Counted from the stretch's first letter, positions 32,724 through 43,505 are shown. The stretch: 64,000 nucleotides of DNA from Gambelia wislizenii (GCA_030847615.1 JAUMIR010000001.1:34223501-34287500); one strand, 5' to 3'. The notes: generated from the sequence alone by a model not told the origin. A program made the numbers and translations.

Positions 32724-32950
32724 TTATTGTTGTCTTTGTTGTCTGTCTTCAAGTTGTTTCTGACTTATGGCGACCCTAAGGCAAGATTTGTTCGGGGGGG
32801 GGGGTTGGCTTTTGCCTTCCTCTCGAGCTGAGAGAGTGTGACTTTGTCCAAGGTCACCTAGTGACTTATCCATGGCTGAGCAGGGATTCGAACCCTGCTC
32901 TCCAGAGTCCAACACAATCCGACGCTCAAACCAACACACTGCTCTGGCTC
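32724..32950 (-). repeat. Sauria-type SINE, full length
   Basis: Tail TTGTTGTCTGTCTTCAAGTT, a G-run insertion at about 32795-32806, body GCTGAGAGAGTGTGAC, and the complement of the B box (GGGATTCGAACCC). A-box side present (CTCAAACCAACACACTG). Confidence 0.9.
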
Positions 32951-33350
32951 TCCCAATCTCTTTTGTTACCCGATGGGGGATAAAATGCTACGTAGGGTGG
33001 TCGCCTATGGGTGCCAAGACGCGATCGCGGGAAATCACCGTTGGAATAACGGGACGCTTTCATAATGGGGGGGGGATCAGAGGCCAAGAAGAGCGGGATG
33101 ACTCTGAATGACCCACCCAAATTAGGGACTTTAATGGAGATGAACTCGGAGGGGCACAGAGCAGCAGGGGAGCGTCCCTACTGCAGTCGCTACAGGCGTG
33201 TTGCCTCCCGGGTGTCTCCAGCGCGCCCTCGAACAGACTGCCTCTCCGCTCGCCTCCCCGAAGCCGTGGGTGCTCTTTCCCGGCAGGGCAGCGTTTGCTC
33301 TTCTCCCCCTCTGGTCTCGCGGGCAGGCTGGACCTCTGTTTATATATATA
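32951..33350. other. CpG-containing low-repeat stretch
   Basis: No recognised repeat. 33180-33300 is CpG-rich (GGGTGTCTCCAGCGCGCCCT). Ends in a (TA)n run at 33340-33352 that the next element used as target. Confidence 0.35.
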
Positions 33351-33466
33351 TAGTCCGGGTTATTTCCACTCTCCCTGGAACCAGGGGTTTCTCCTCTCCC
33401 CTCTGGTTTTGGAGCGGGGAGAGGAAAAACCCCTGGTTCCAGGGAGAGTGGAAATAACCCGGACTA
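33351..33466. mobile_element. 112-bp hairpin MITE, TA-flanked
   Basis: The element is 33353-33464: arms of 49 bp (33353-33401 and 33416-33464) with one mismatch and a 14-base loop. Termini GTCCGGGTTATTTCC; TA on both sides, so a Tc1/mariner-type MITE is the best guess. An RNA read through it would form a long, almost perfect hairpin, like several MITE-derived microRNA precursors known in other genomes. Expression is not shown here. Confidence 0.7.
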
Positions 33467-33699
33467 TAATTCATCCCATACACATTCCCGGATTCCTCTG
33501 CATTACAGGCCTCTGGGGGTGCCTACCGTAAGAGTTTTCCAAAGTATATAATAATTGGGGGAGTGTGTGTTCCCCCTAAAGAGAGCAGGGTGAGGGAGCA
33601 ACAAGAACCTTGGTCCTGGCAGAGTCAAAATATCCGGGGTACCATCTGCTTCCTCGGGGCATGTTCTCCGTGGAAAGATGAGCGTAACTTTCCCCGGGG

Positions 33700-33935
33700 T
33701 GTCTGAGGACGCTGACTTCCACACGACACAAATAATCCCGTGTGACACTGGATTGTTTGCCATGGCTCCTTCCTATGGAATCCTGAGATCTGTGGTTTCT
33801 CCAAGCTCTTTCGCCTTCTCTGCCAAAGAGTGTTGGTGCCTCACCAAACTGCAAATCCCAGAATTCCATACGGAGGAGCCATGGCAAATACTGTAATCCA
33901 GTTTCATACCGGATTATTTATGTAAAGGGGCATCT
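33700..33935. mobile_element. Palindromic MITE
   Basis: Left half ACACAAATAATCC, GCCATGGCTCCTTCCTATGG; right half inverse CGGAGGAGCCATGGCAAATA and TGTAATCCAGTTTCATACCG. Adjacent to a second copy. Confidence 0.65.
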
Positions 33936-33936
33936 G

Positions 33937-34168
33937 CACTAGGGAAATAATCCAGGTTGGAACTGGATTATTTGGAAGGCTCCTTCCTCAGGAACCCTGG
34001 GATATGTAGTTTTGTGTCGCTTAACTAGTTGGGTGAGGCACCAATCCTCTTTGGCAGAGAAGACGAAAGACCTTGTAAAACTACAAATCCCAAAATTCCA
34101 TCGGAAAGAGCCATGGCAAATAATCCAGTTTCAAACTGGATTATTTGTGTTGTGTGGATTCCCCCTAC
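33937..34168. mobile_element. Palindromic MITE, second of an adjacent pair
   Basis: GGGAAATAATCCAGGTTGGA on the left and AATCCAGTTTCAAACTGGAT followed by TATTTGTGTTGTGTGG on the right, with AACTACAAATCCCAAAATTC between. The same family as its neighbour 1 bp away but diverged, so two separate insertions. Confidence 0.65.
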
Positions 34169-35449
34169 GTAGTGCTGATGCACCGTAACAGGGTAAGTGA
34201 TATACAAAGGAAGTGAGGGACCTCAAAGATAGTCCGGGAGGTCCTGGCCGCCCCAGGCATCTTTTCCACCTGAAGCAAAGAACAAACTGACCATACACTC
34301 CTCCTTTTCCAAAAGGCGATTGGACTGGCAGTGTCCTCTTTCGTTAATGGTGATTAACACCCGAGGCAGCAAGGCAGGCCCCATGGAGCAGGGCTCCCTC
34401 CTCCAAGACCCCCGCGCTCCCCTATAGCATCTGCTACCTGAGGCAGGCTTTGTCGGATGGGAGGGCGAGATCTGGGGAGGGAGGAAAGGAGAATCTTGGG
34501 TGGAAAAGTGTAATTTCTCTCCGGTGCGCGTTCTTCTTGCAGAGAGCACGAGAAGACCCCGGAATAGGGTGGCCGAGGACACCAAATTGGGGAAAAGAAA
34601 GGGGGCCGGAAGGCTGAAGGTTTATGCAGCTGGGAAGGAGGGCTTCAAAATCTAAGAATATAAGCCCACCAAACCTAACTGTGTCCAGGTGGGAACTATA
34701 GTTCGCTTAGTAAGGTACTGGCTGGCTGATAGGGACACAGGTTATTACATCAAGAGCCAGCACGAGGTAGCTGGGAATTGTGAAGGATTGTAATGCTGTT
34801 TCGAGATGATGGGAGTTGTTGTCCAACACACCTGAAGGATTGGGGCTACAGTTGCGATTCCCAATCTGGGCTCCCCCGATGTCGCTCGGTATCTGACCAT
34901 TAACTATGCTGGTTGGCGCTTCTGGGTGTTGAAGTCTAGCAAATTCTAGGCACCGAAGTCTGGGATCCGATAGCCGAAAGGCTGGACCTAGACTCTAGAG
35001 ACCTGCTGATCACATCCTCACGCCCCAACCTGAAGCTGGCTTCCCCATGCCCTCTTCGCCTTTCTTGCCTACCTCACAGGGTTGAGTGAGGCTCTGTAAG
35101 GAATGATGAGATATACATGTAATTAATAACCAGCGTTTGGGAAAGTTACTTTTGGAGACGAGCAGTTCTAGAATCACCCTAGGGATTGGGGGAGGACTGA
35201 ATCCCTGAGTCCCTCCAGACAGACTGGGGGGGGTATAATCCAAAAAGGTAACTTTTCCAAAAGTCTGGCAATGAGTAGTAGTAACCGCGGCACACAGATG
35301 GGGACTCTTCACCGGAGACCTCGACTGTCGGAATGAGGGAGGGGCGGTTCACGAAGTCCAATCACACCTCGCTTTCAGGTGGTACCTCGAGCAAGGCTGG
35401 CCTTCCTTCACACCTTTTAGGACGCTGCGAGATTAGAGAGAGAGAGACT
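34169..35449. other. Non-coding stretch, nothing recognised
   Basis: No firmly assignable repeat; possible halves of the short palindromic repeat near 34690 and 34810 (GATGGGAGTTGTTGTCCAAC). CpG is moderately frequent. No exon proposed. Confidence 0.35.
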
Positions 35450-35645
35450 AGGAAGACCTTCCTGACAGTAAGCGCTGTTTGGCAGTGGAATGCACTGCCT
35501 CGGAGTGTGGTAGAGTCTCCTTCTTAGGAGGTTTTTAAACAGGCTGGATGGCCATCTGTCCGGAATGCTTTGATTGTGCATTCCTGCAGGGCAGGGGGTT
35601 GGGCTAGATGGCCCTTGTGGTCCCTCCCAACTCTATGATTCTATA
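35450..35645 (+). repeat. CR1 LINE 3' end
   Basis: AGGAAGACCTTCCTGACAGT, GCGCTGTTTGGCAGTGGAAT, the GGTTTTTAAACAGGCTGG box, GGGCTAGATGGCCCTTG and the terminus AACTCTATGATTCTATAT. Encodes only the last residues of the CR1 ORF2 (TVSAVWQWNALPRSV). Confidence 0.85.
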
Positions 35646-35650
35646 TATAT

Positions 35651-36150
35651 TTTCACAAGTGCCTCCAAATTGGCGAAGTTCTTCCGGGGGGACCATCTCC
35701 GCTTCTATGCTTCGGGGCTGGAAAGGAGGCTGCGCTCTGCACGCGCTCAGAGGCACTGTCGTGTTCCGGACATTGATGGTGGTGGGGAGGGTATCTCCTA
35801 AGAGCGTGGTATTGGGCCTTGGCTCAAAGGACGCCTGGCCGCCAGCTCCCCCCTCCTCCTGCCCTCCCGACGCCCCCAATCTTGGAGACAGAAACTCTCC
35901 CCTGGAAGGCAAACAATGGCAGGGGAGGAGGGAGGGAGAGGGGAGCCGCGCCCAGGAGACAATTAGCACTGCGCGGGGAGAGGAGGTGTCGCCCAAGTGT
36001 CACAGGGAAGCGAACCTGACATCTGCTTTGATGGCTTCTCGCGAAGATCAACCCGGCTCGGAAGTGGCGGGGGGGGGAGGCTGGGCTGGCGGGGGAGTGG
36101 GGGCGCCCAGCAGCTAAGTGCGGACGCCTCTGGGATGGCCCAGAAGCAGA
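35651..36150. other. CpG-rich segment (CpG island candidate)
   Basis: High GC and dense CpG (for example GGCTGCGCTCTGCACGCGCT near 35728, ATGGCTTCTCGCGAAGATCA near 36028, GGCGGGGGG runs). No repeat recognised. Open frames up to 169 codons overlap on both strands, as in any GC-rich stretch. It could be a promoter or first exon of an unrecognised or non-coding gene; no TATA, no start context and no protein match support a specific call. Confidence 0.4.
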
Positions 36151-36216
36151 AGGAGGTCACTTCCTGTAGTAGAAATGAAGATTGTTCCTGAAGCACCCTA
36201 TGATTGAGAAGGGAAT

Positions 36217-36926
36217 TGTAGTATGTGGGGAAATAATCATTGTAATGTAAAAGCAATCTTGAGTACCTCATTCACATCCTAAGATAAGTCTAGGGTTTTT
36301 CCCTGCATGCCTTTTGTTCTCCCAAGTTCCCTTTCTCTTATTTCACTGGGCACTTCCAGCCAACTGGAGTGCTGGGTCATTCCACACATGACCTAATTTA
36401 AATTTTATTGCTCTGTGTAAGTTCTCTTTTAAGTTAGAGTCTCCATGAGGGTGTAGCCATCTTAAGCCATCTTATCTTTGTTTAGCCATCTTTCCTAAGA
36501 TCAAGTGTAGTGTAGTATCCTGCAACCATGCCATGATGTTCACCATGCAGCCTCTTACTGTTATAGGATGGGTGAGTTTTCCTACCCTAAATACTCTTAG
36601 TCAGTTAGGAACCTCTTTTTAAAGTTTGTTTTAGTATGTAGATTGAGATTGATATACCTTCAGTAAACTTTGATTTGCATTTTAAACGGACTCCTTTGTT
36701 TTTGTAATGAGTCTAATTTAACTGGGGGATCTCAGACCTCTGAACACACCTTTTTAAAATGTTAATTGAGCTTTTGTCTGCATTCCTAAGTTGCACTCTG
36801 CATGAATTTAAAAGTAAATGATTTTTAACTCTCTTTTTTAAAGAAGATAATTCTTGTTGCTTTTTAAAAGGACCAGGTCCTGGAATTTTTAATACAATTT
36901 TATTTTTTAGACTCATTACTCCTACA
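36217..36926 (+). repeat. Solo LTR, family A copy 2
   Basis: Starts TGTAGTATGTGGGGAAATAA and ends ACTCATTACTCCTACA, 710 bp, with the same internal blocks as copy 1 (CACATGACCTAATTTAAATT, CCTACCCTAAATACTCTTAG, CCTTCAGTAAACTTTGATTT). Flanks GGAAT and CTTCC do not match, so either the boundary has changed or the LTR recombined with another copy. Confidence 0.75.
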
Positions 36927-37340
36927 CTTCCAGCCATACAAGAGGGAAGGGAGGACACCTTGGCGGGGCTGGGTCTGAGCAGCAGGCTGAGGGAGGACGG
37001 GGTTGGGGGCAGCCTAAACCACTGGCTCATAACCTATTCTTTATCAGCAACCCCCTTTAAATATCTTTTGTTGCCCCCAAGACTTAACTCAAAATTTAAT
37101 AAGGGGCTAGAATCCTATATATCCTTAATAATATCTAGAATCATAGTATCATAGAGTTGGAAGACACCACAAGAGCCATCTAGTCCAACCTCCTGCCATG
37201 CAGGAGTACCCAATCAAAGCATTCCCGGACAGATGGCCATCCAGTCTCTGCTTAAAAACCTCCAAAGGAGACTCCACCACTCCCAGGCAGTGTAGTCCAC
37301 AACCCAAAGAGCTCTTACTTCCAGCAGGTTCTTCCCAATG

Positions 37341-38176
37341 TGCACACCTGTATTAGCCATGTTTAAATATGTTGGGAAAAGTGCAACCTAGCATGCATGA
37401 CGGGTATTGCAGTTTACAAGAGCTAGATTGAATGTAAGGAATTTTTATGACAAACTTCCTATCTTTTAGAACCCATCTTCCTGCCAGCAGAAATGCTTTG
37501 GTCTTTTGTTAGGTTTTGGAGAGGCTGTCGCCATTCTGCCTTTGGACTGCTCTCAGGAGCAGACACGGTTTTTATTTTCAAACATGTAGAACCAAGTATT
37601 AGAAGTTGTTTTCGCATGTAGAACTGCATATTTTACTTCACTGCTTAGGTATTTTGAACTAGCTGTATCTGTGTGATTTATTGCACAAGATACTGTGAAT
37701 AAACTGATTTGTATATATTTCTAACAAAGTCTGATTGTTTATGTGTTTTGCTAGACAGGGAAAAGGGGCTGGGTGGGTGGCTGGCTGGTGATCTATATAG
37801 AATACTGCTCTGCTAAATGTGTGTTTATTTTCACTCTGCTATTGAAATACCAATATTTCAACTAAATATTTGAAGTGATGTCATATTGAGGATGGAACAA
37901 GCTTGTTTTCTGCTGCTCCAGACACAAGGTCACGGAGCAATGGACTCAAACTACAGGAAAGGAGATTCCACCCAAACATTAGGAAGAACTTCCTGACAGT
38001 AAGAACTGTTTGGCAGTGGAACATTCTACCTCAGAGGAGTGTGGTGGAGTCTCCTTCTTTGGAGGTTTTTAAGCAGAGGCTGGATGGCCATCTGTCATGA
38101 ATGCTTTGATTGTTTATTCCTGCATGGCAGGGGGTTGGACTGGATGACCCTTGTGGTCTCTTCCAACTCTATGATT
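37341..38176 (+). mobile_element. CR1 LINE plus, inserted in the minus CR1
   Basis: The copy runs in the opposite orientation to its host and ends GGTCTCTTCCAACTCTATGA at about 38174. The host reads CCAATG before the insert and CCAATG again after it (about 37335-37340 and 38177-38182), a 6-bp duplication. It encodes ORF2 C-terminal pieces ([36 protein letters not shown]). It is itself split by an LTR. Confidence 0.8.
37365..37868 (+). repeat. Solo LTR, family B copy 1, innermost insertion
   Basis: The LTR is 37370-37863 (494 bp), starting TGTTGGGAAAAGTGCAACC, with AAATA on both sides (37365-37369, 37864-37868). The duplication falls in the CR1 sequence ATGTTTAAATATTTGAAG. The end reads TTTCAACT where CAACA is expected from copies 2 and 3, so the terminal bases have mutated. 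It holds a GTGAATAAACTG polyadenylation-type motif at about 37694. Confidence 0.75.
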
Positions 38177-39124
38177 CCAATGTTTAGATGGAATCTCTTT
38201 TCCTGTAGTTTGAGTCCATTGCTCCATGTCCCAGTCTGTGAAGCTGCAGGAAACAAGCTTGTTCCATCCTCAGTATGACATCCCTTCTAATATTTAAACA
38301 CAGCTATCATGTCACCTCTCAACCTTCTATTCTCCGGGCTAAACATAGCCAGCTCCCTAAGCCACTCCTCATAGGGCATGGCTTCCAGACCTCCTACCAT
38401 CCCAGTCACCCTCCTCGGACACGTTCCAGCTTGTCAATATCCTTCTTGAATTGTGGCACCCAGAACTGGACACAGTATTCCAGGTGAGGTCTGACCAAAG
38501 CATAATAGAGTGGCACGATTACTTCCCTTGACTATACTCCTATTGATGCAACCTAGAATCACATTGGGTTTTTTTTAGCTGCTACATCACACTGTTGACT
38601 CATGTTCAGCTTGTGGTCCACTAAGACTCCTAGATCCCTTTCGCATGTACTGCCATCAAGCCAGGTGTCCCCCATCCTAAATCTGTGCATTTCATTTTTC
38701 GTGTAGTAGCCTACATTTCTCCTTGTTGAAATTCATTTTGCTAGTTTGGGCCCATCTTTCTAATCAGTTAAGATCATTTTGAATTCTGATCCTGTCCTTT
38801 GGGGTATTAATTTACAAATTTGATAAGCATACCCTCTATTACCTGATGGTAATAATAATACATTTACACCATCTATTAAACCTTCCCTCACAGGCACTTG
38901 AGGGAAGATTTTTCTTCTGCTTCTTGATGCAAGTTTGTGGCTGGGGTGGATTGAATGGCAACGCACAGGCCAAGCCATCCATCCAACATTTGCCTTGGCT
39001 CCTGTCACCTGGCAACTCCATTGCAGGAATGAGATGGGCCAAGCAGCCTTCAAGTCTTCGCCAACCCCCTGTGAGGACATTATGGACTCCTCTGGACCAC
39101 AGGTTAAGAACCACTGGCCTAAAC

Positions 39125-39626
39125 CTATACTGTAGTCAGTGCCAGATTAAGAGACTTAGCTTTAGGACAGAGGGGGCCCAGCCTGTGGGTCCTCCAGCTT
39201 TTTGGACAACACCATTGCTTGTGTTGTCTATGCTGGCTACCCAACACTGGTTTAGGGCTTCAGATTAAGAGGGGATGCTATATTTTTTGTAAATTTGAAT
39301 TGTTATTTTTGATTGCCCTTTCTCTTACAATAATACACATTTTTGATGCCATGGAGGCCTCTTAAACTTGACATAACTTAGACCTTCAAGATGGCTTAAT
39401 CTTGAAAGTAGTACAAGTATATCTCTGTTAACAAAGTACGTGTGTTTCTGAGCATTCTTTCTTTAACAGAACATTTGATACCACCGGCAGAAATGATATG
39501 GAAAGAACAGGGATAGGTTCCTACACCACAAAACAAGGAGGGAGGAGGGAAAGAGCAGTTCAACATGTTTCAGCAGATGTTTTATCCAAAACTAAACAAT
39601 TTGCACATGTGAAATCGAACTCCTGG
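39125..39626. other. Non-coding stretch, nothing recognised
   Basis: No gene or assignable repeat between the hAT element and the next MITE. Confidence 0.4.
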
Positions 39627-39840
39627 TGGCCCTTCCACACTACACTATTATAGCACTATGATTCCACTTAACTGCCATGGCAGCATCCTACCAAATCCTG
39701 GGGTTTTTAGTTTGGTGAAGAACTCTCTGGCTGGAAATTCTAAATGCCCCTCCCTAAACTGCAAATCCCAGGTTTCCATAAGATGAAGCCAAGGCAGTGG
39801 AATCATTTCACTAATATTCTCCTATAGTGCCAAAGGGCCC
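39627..39840. mobile_element. Palindromic MITE
   Basis: Left half CCTTCCACACTACACTATTA and GATTCCACTTAACTGCCATG; right half inverse GGCAGTGGAATCATTTCACT and CCTATAGTGCCAAAGGGCC. The AAATCCTGGGGTTTTTAG / AAACTGCAAATCCCAGG pair sits in the middle. Confidence 0.7.
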
Positions 39841-40170
39841 CAAGTCAGGTAAGCCTTGCATAAGTAAATAAAAACATTTTGACAGTTCTGGAGACCACTT
39901 GAAAGCTTTTTCCAAAATGCATCCAGGGATGACTTTTTCTTTCACCAGCCTCCTCTTTTCTCATGATGTTTATTTTGTCAGCCAAACTTATACATCTATG
40001 ATTATTATTTTTAACATGTTGGGGGCTCTGATAAGGCAGGCTTATCTTCTCTCCCCTTTTCTGCATCTTTGCTGTTCTCACATGCTCAGTGAGGGATAGC
40101 TGGAGTTAGCTGCAGTTTACATTGCCTGTTGTAGGCAGGCACAAACAGCTGCAGTAAGATCAACTGGAGT
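39841..40170. other. Non-coding stretch, nothing recognised
   Basis: No assignable feature. Confidence 0.4.
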
Positions 40171-40841
40171 AGAATTGTTGGAAGGTAATGAGTCTAAAAA
40201 TAAAATTGTATTAAAAAATTCCAGGATCTAGTCCTTTAAAAACAACAAGAATTATTTCCTTTTGAAAGGAGTTAAAAATCATTCAGTCACTTTGACTTCA
40301 CCCTTTATGCAGAGTGCGGTTAGCAAGCAGACTTAAGCTCAATTATCATTTGAAAGTGTATTCAGAGATCTGGGATCCCCCAGTTAAATTAGACTCATTA
40401 CAAAATAAAGGAGTCAGTTTAAAATGCAAAACAAAGTTTACTGAAGGTATATCAGTCTCAATCTACATACTAAAACAAACTTAAGAAAAGGTCCCTAACT
40501 GACTAAGAATGGGTAGGGAAGACTCACCAGCCTACAGCCATGGCTGGGTTCTGATGCATCATGGCATGGTTACAGGAAAGCTTAAGATGCCTCCATTCTC
40601 ACTGAGAGTCAGATTCAGAAGGAGGGCAAGTTACACAAAAGCAATAAAATTCAAATTAGGTCATGTGTGAATCACCCAGCACTTCCAGTTGGCTAGAAGT
40701 GCCCAGTGAAGTAAGAGAAGGGAATTTTGGGAGAACAAAATGCATGCAGGGAAAAAACCCTAGACTTATCTAAGATTGTGAATGAGGTACACAAGATTGC
40801 TTTTACATTACAATGATTATTTCCCCACATACAACAAGAAT
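40171..40841 (-). repeat. Solo LTR, family A copy 3
   Basis: The LTR is 40176-40836 (661 bp), minus orientation, flanked by AGAAT on both sides (40171-40175, 40837-40841), a perfect 5-bp duplication. On its own strand it starts TGTTGTATGTGGGGAAATAA and ends CATTACCTTCCAACA. Internal order matches copies 1 and 2. Confidence 0.87.
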
Positions 40842-41261
40842 CCTATTCTTTCCCAACTCAAGCTTCATTGAATTGTTTGCTGCAGTCACATGGCTTCAAC
40901 TCAACACTAAGTCTGTGTTTTCCCAGCCCTCCTTCACCATTCTTCAAGTGTCATTGCTCCTGAAAAAAAAACCTTCCAGCTAGACAGAAGACAAGGAGGA
41001 AAATGGGGGCTAGGCAGGCTTTATAAAAAGGAGCCTCACTGTCAGAGGCTTTGTTAACATGAGGCATGCCTGCATTTACATTGTTGGAGAATTAGAGCAA
41101 GGAGAGAATCCACACTGAATTTTTACTCAAATAGGAAACTTACTGGCTGCTCTTGGTCCATTGCTACCTTTCAGCCTAACCTGCCTTGCAGGGTTGCTGT
41201 GAGAATCAAATGGTGAGGGCACAGCACAAAAGTCTCTCTAAGCTCCTTGAAGGAAGTATGG
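40842..41261. other. Non-coding stretch, nothing recognised
   Basis: No assignable feature before the A/T-rich palindromic tract. Confidence 0.4.
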
Positions 41262-41347
41262 GAAATGTTATATATATATAACATTTATAAAATGTTATAT
41301 ATAAAACATTTTATATATACATTTTATATATCTTATATATAAAATAT
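41262..41347. repeat. A/T palindromic low-complexity tract
   Basis: Repeated TTATATATATATAAC, AACATTTTATATATA and related inversions form several overlapping hairpins made only of weak pairs. It directly precedes the 5' side of the next LINE fragment and could have been its insertion site. Confidence 0.75.
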
Positions 41348-41349
41348 GG

Positions 41350-41885
41350 TTGCTCTTAAATATACACTGGACTGACTATGTGATGAATGTTGCTGTCCTT
41401 GAGCAAGCAGGGATCACCAGCATTGAGGCCATGATACTGAGAACACAGCTGCGCTGGGCAGGGCACATTTCTAGGATGGAAGACCATCGTCTCCCAAAAA
41501 TAGTACTCTACGGTGAACTCGCCACAGGTCAGCGTAAGAGGGGCGCTCCAAAAGGCTATACAAGGACTCCCTGAAACAACATCTCAGGCTCGGCCAAATT
41601 GATCACCAACAATGGTCTGCCATGGCCTCACATCGGGAGACATGGAAACACACTATCCACAATGCTGCAGCCTTATTTGAGAACTCATGCCAAACAAGTC
41701 TTGAAGAGAAACGACAACACAGAAAGAATCACAACCCAGAAACATCGCTCAAGGAGACCTTCTGCTGTGCTTCCTGCAACCGGACTTGTTTATCTGGGAT
41801 TGGCCTTTTTAGTCATCAGCACGCTTGCAGAAAGCACGGGATGAGTCCTTCCTGAATCTTCGTTTGCGAAGAAAAGCCAGAGAGT
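41350..41885 (+). pseudogene. LINE 3' end with C-terminal zinc-finger-like motif, copy 1
   Basis: Starts inside the LINE ORF. Frames (shifted near 41560) give NIHWTDYVMNVAVLEQAGIT, EAMILRTQLRWAGHISRMED, HRLPKIVLYGELATGQRKRG, then a Lys/Arg-rich region and a TFCCASCNRTCLSGIGLFSH segment followed by QHAC, a CxxC-H-x3-C/H finger-like motif. The element ends CTTCGTTTGCGAAGAAAAGC then CAGAGAG; the first part folds as a stem-loop. This domain order is known from non-LTR ORF2 proteins after the RT. The clade is not certain (RTE- or L2-related are both possible). Two other copies lie at 44090-44366 and 48908-49535. Confidence 0.75.
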
Positions 41886-43095
41886 ATGGAGTCATGCTGG
41901 TTTCTTCCTATCTAGAAGCGCTCCTCTCAGGTAGATCAGAGTAGAAAAAAGTGCAATGAGCAGGTGCAGTCGGATGATGAACTCAATATCTACACACTAG
42001 TGGTTCTGTTTTTGTCTTGCTGACTGTGCTCCAGGGCTGAGATATCACTAGTGCTGACTGGGACTAATGGGAATTCTAGTCCAACACATGTCAGAGATGC
42101 TGGGTTGGGTATGGAGGCTAGTGTAGCAAGATGCATTCAATTCTCAGTTCTGCTTCACGGCTGGGAAATGGATTCTCTGTTCTCCTTCACCTACAGACTA
42201 GGGTTGGTATTCCTTCTCCAGAGAGCAGCAATGTTCTAAATGAAAACATTGCTGAATTTAAGACAGCCCAGATGACAAGAAGTTTATTTTCAAAGGTGGG
42301 CATCACTGTACTCCTGAATACTGTGGATCCAGAAGCATACCAAGGATGCTGGTAGCACATATATGCAGTGTTTATGGGGCCTAGTATGTATGTGCTGTTT
42401 GGGTTCCAACCACTACAAGGTCCTACGTATGGGAGGGAGAGAGCTCTTGTGGTCATATGACAGGGGTCAGTGGTAGATACAGGAGTTGAGAAGTAGGCCC
42501 CTTCATTTGTGGAGCTCAGTGCAAATTCCCTTCTCTGGACAGCTCTGCACTTCTGTCATGGCATACTTTGCTCTGAGAGGAAAGCTCCTAGACTGGGGGA
42601 AGAGAGACAGAGGGACAGGCAGGAGGAAAAGCTTCACAAGCTTTTGACATTGCCAGACCCAATGTCAAAGAAGTGGACATTTTTCTACAAACCTTGATCA
42701 CTAGATGATCAGTCATGCTGACTAGATGATGCTGACCAGAACTGAAGAACATGTGATGGGAGAGCAATCCAGAGGTCCTCCAAACAGATATATGATAAAA
42801 ATTTATTCTTGTCTCCCAACTCCCCGCCCACACTGCCAACCTGATTCCCATACTTCAGTTCTGAGAAGGAGATTTCATCTTCAAGATGCCCCAAGCCTTG
42901 AAAGAGGATTGGCCTGATAGCAACGTTGTTGTGTTTCAGTGGCTGCTCCCACCATCTGGAATGTCCTTACACAGTAGGTTATGCTGGCTTCCTGATTTCT
43001 TTTTGCTGGCAAGCAAAGACTTCTTTTCAAGCAGGCTTTTACCGTATACACAGCAGGGCTTGTTTTATCTGTCATGGTAGGCACACTAAACCTCT
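41886..43095. other. Non-coding stretch with one palindromic repeat half
   Basis: About 42050-42100 contains a half palindromic repeat (GGGAATTCTAGTCCAACACA). No gene is recognised in the remainder. Confidence 0.4.
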
Positions 43096-43505
43096 GAACA
43101 TATACAGAAATTTAGGCAGCAAAAGAAATGTAGCAGAGTCTTCTCTTCCAGGCATCAGAGTAAAAGAAACAACACAGTCTTTTTCTAAAGAACTGTTTTA
43201 CTCAAGCATAAGTAAGATACATCTTGTTACATAGAGATTCAGAATAAGACTGGATATACAGTAGATTCAGAATACAGAGCAGAGTTAAATATTCAGTTCT
43301 CCTAAGCTTAAACAGAGAAACATAAACAAACCCCCTTCCAACTTGGTGAAGTCTACAGACTGCCTGGCTGCAGTCATTAAACTGCCAAGTCATAAATCTC
43401 AACATTAAGGTAATTTGAATGAACTTCTGCACCCAGTTTGCAGCTTACAAACAAACTGTTTCATAGCATACATTTACTAAGTGAATGTTCCATTATCCCC
43501 TAACA
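43096..43505 (-). repeat. Putative solo LTR, third family, copy 2
   Basis: Shares order and boxes with 14285-14753 (GGCAGCAAAAG, TGTAGCAGAGT, AAAACAGTT). The right end CCCCTAACA is LTR-like. No target duplication was found, so boundaries are approximate. Confidence 0.45.

Larger units (their letters stand above)
37138..38848 (-). mobile_element. CR1 LINE minus, interrupted
   Basis: Pieces 37138-37340 (3' end, starting TAGAATCATAGTATCATAGA) and 38177-38848 form one 5'-truncated CR1 copy. A short TAATAAT-type match flanks both outer ends in the hAT DNA (about 37127 and 38849), a plausible target duplication. Coding remnants of ORF2 are heavily frame-broken; the [15 protein letters not shown] region is still readable near 38600. 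Confidence 0.8.
37012..39124. mobile_element. Non-autonomous hAT element, copy 2, interrupted by a nest
   Basis: The outer ends are at 37020 (CACTGGCTCATAACC) and 39116 (GGTTAAGAACCACTG). Flanks GCCTAAAC at 37012-37019 and 39117-39124 are a perfect 8-bp duplication. hAT sequence occupies only about 37020-37137 and 38849-39116. Between them lie a minus CR1, a plus CR1 and an LTR, each inside the previous. The outer parts match copies 1 and 3 (CTTTAAATATCTTTTGTTGC on the left, ATTAAACCTTCCCTCA on the right). Confidence 0.85.

Noticed and set aside
33353..33464. Rho-independent terminator
   Set aside because: The genome is eukaryotic and the hairpin has transposon-type termini with a TA duplication.
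35604..36117. Overlapping open frames of 130-169 codons on both strands
   Set aside because: CpG-rich DNA has few stops; the frames overlap on both strands and have low-complexity Gly/Pro/Ser-rich products without a domain.
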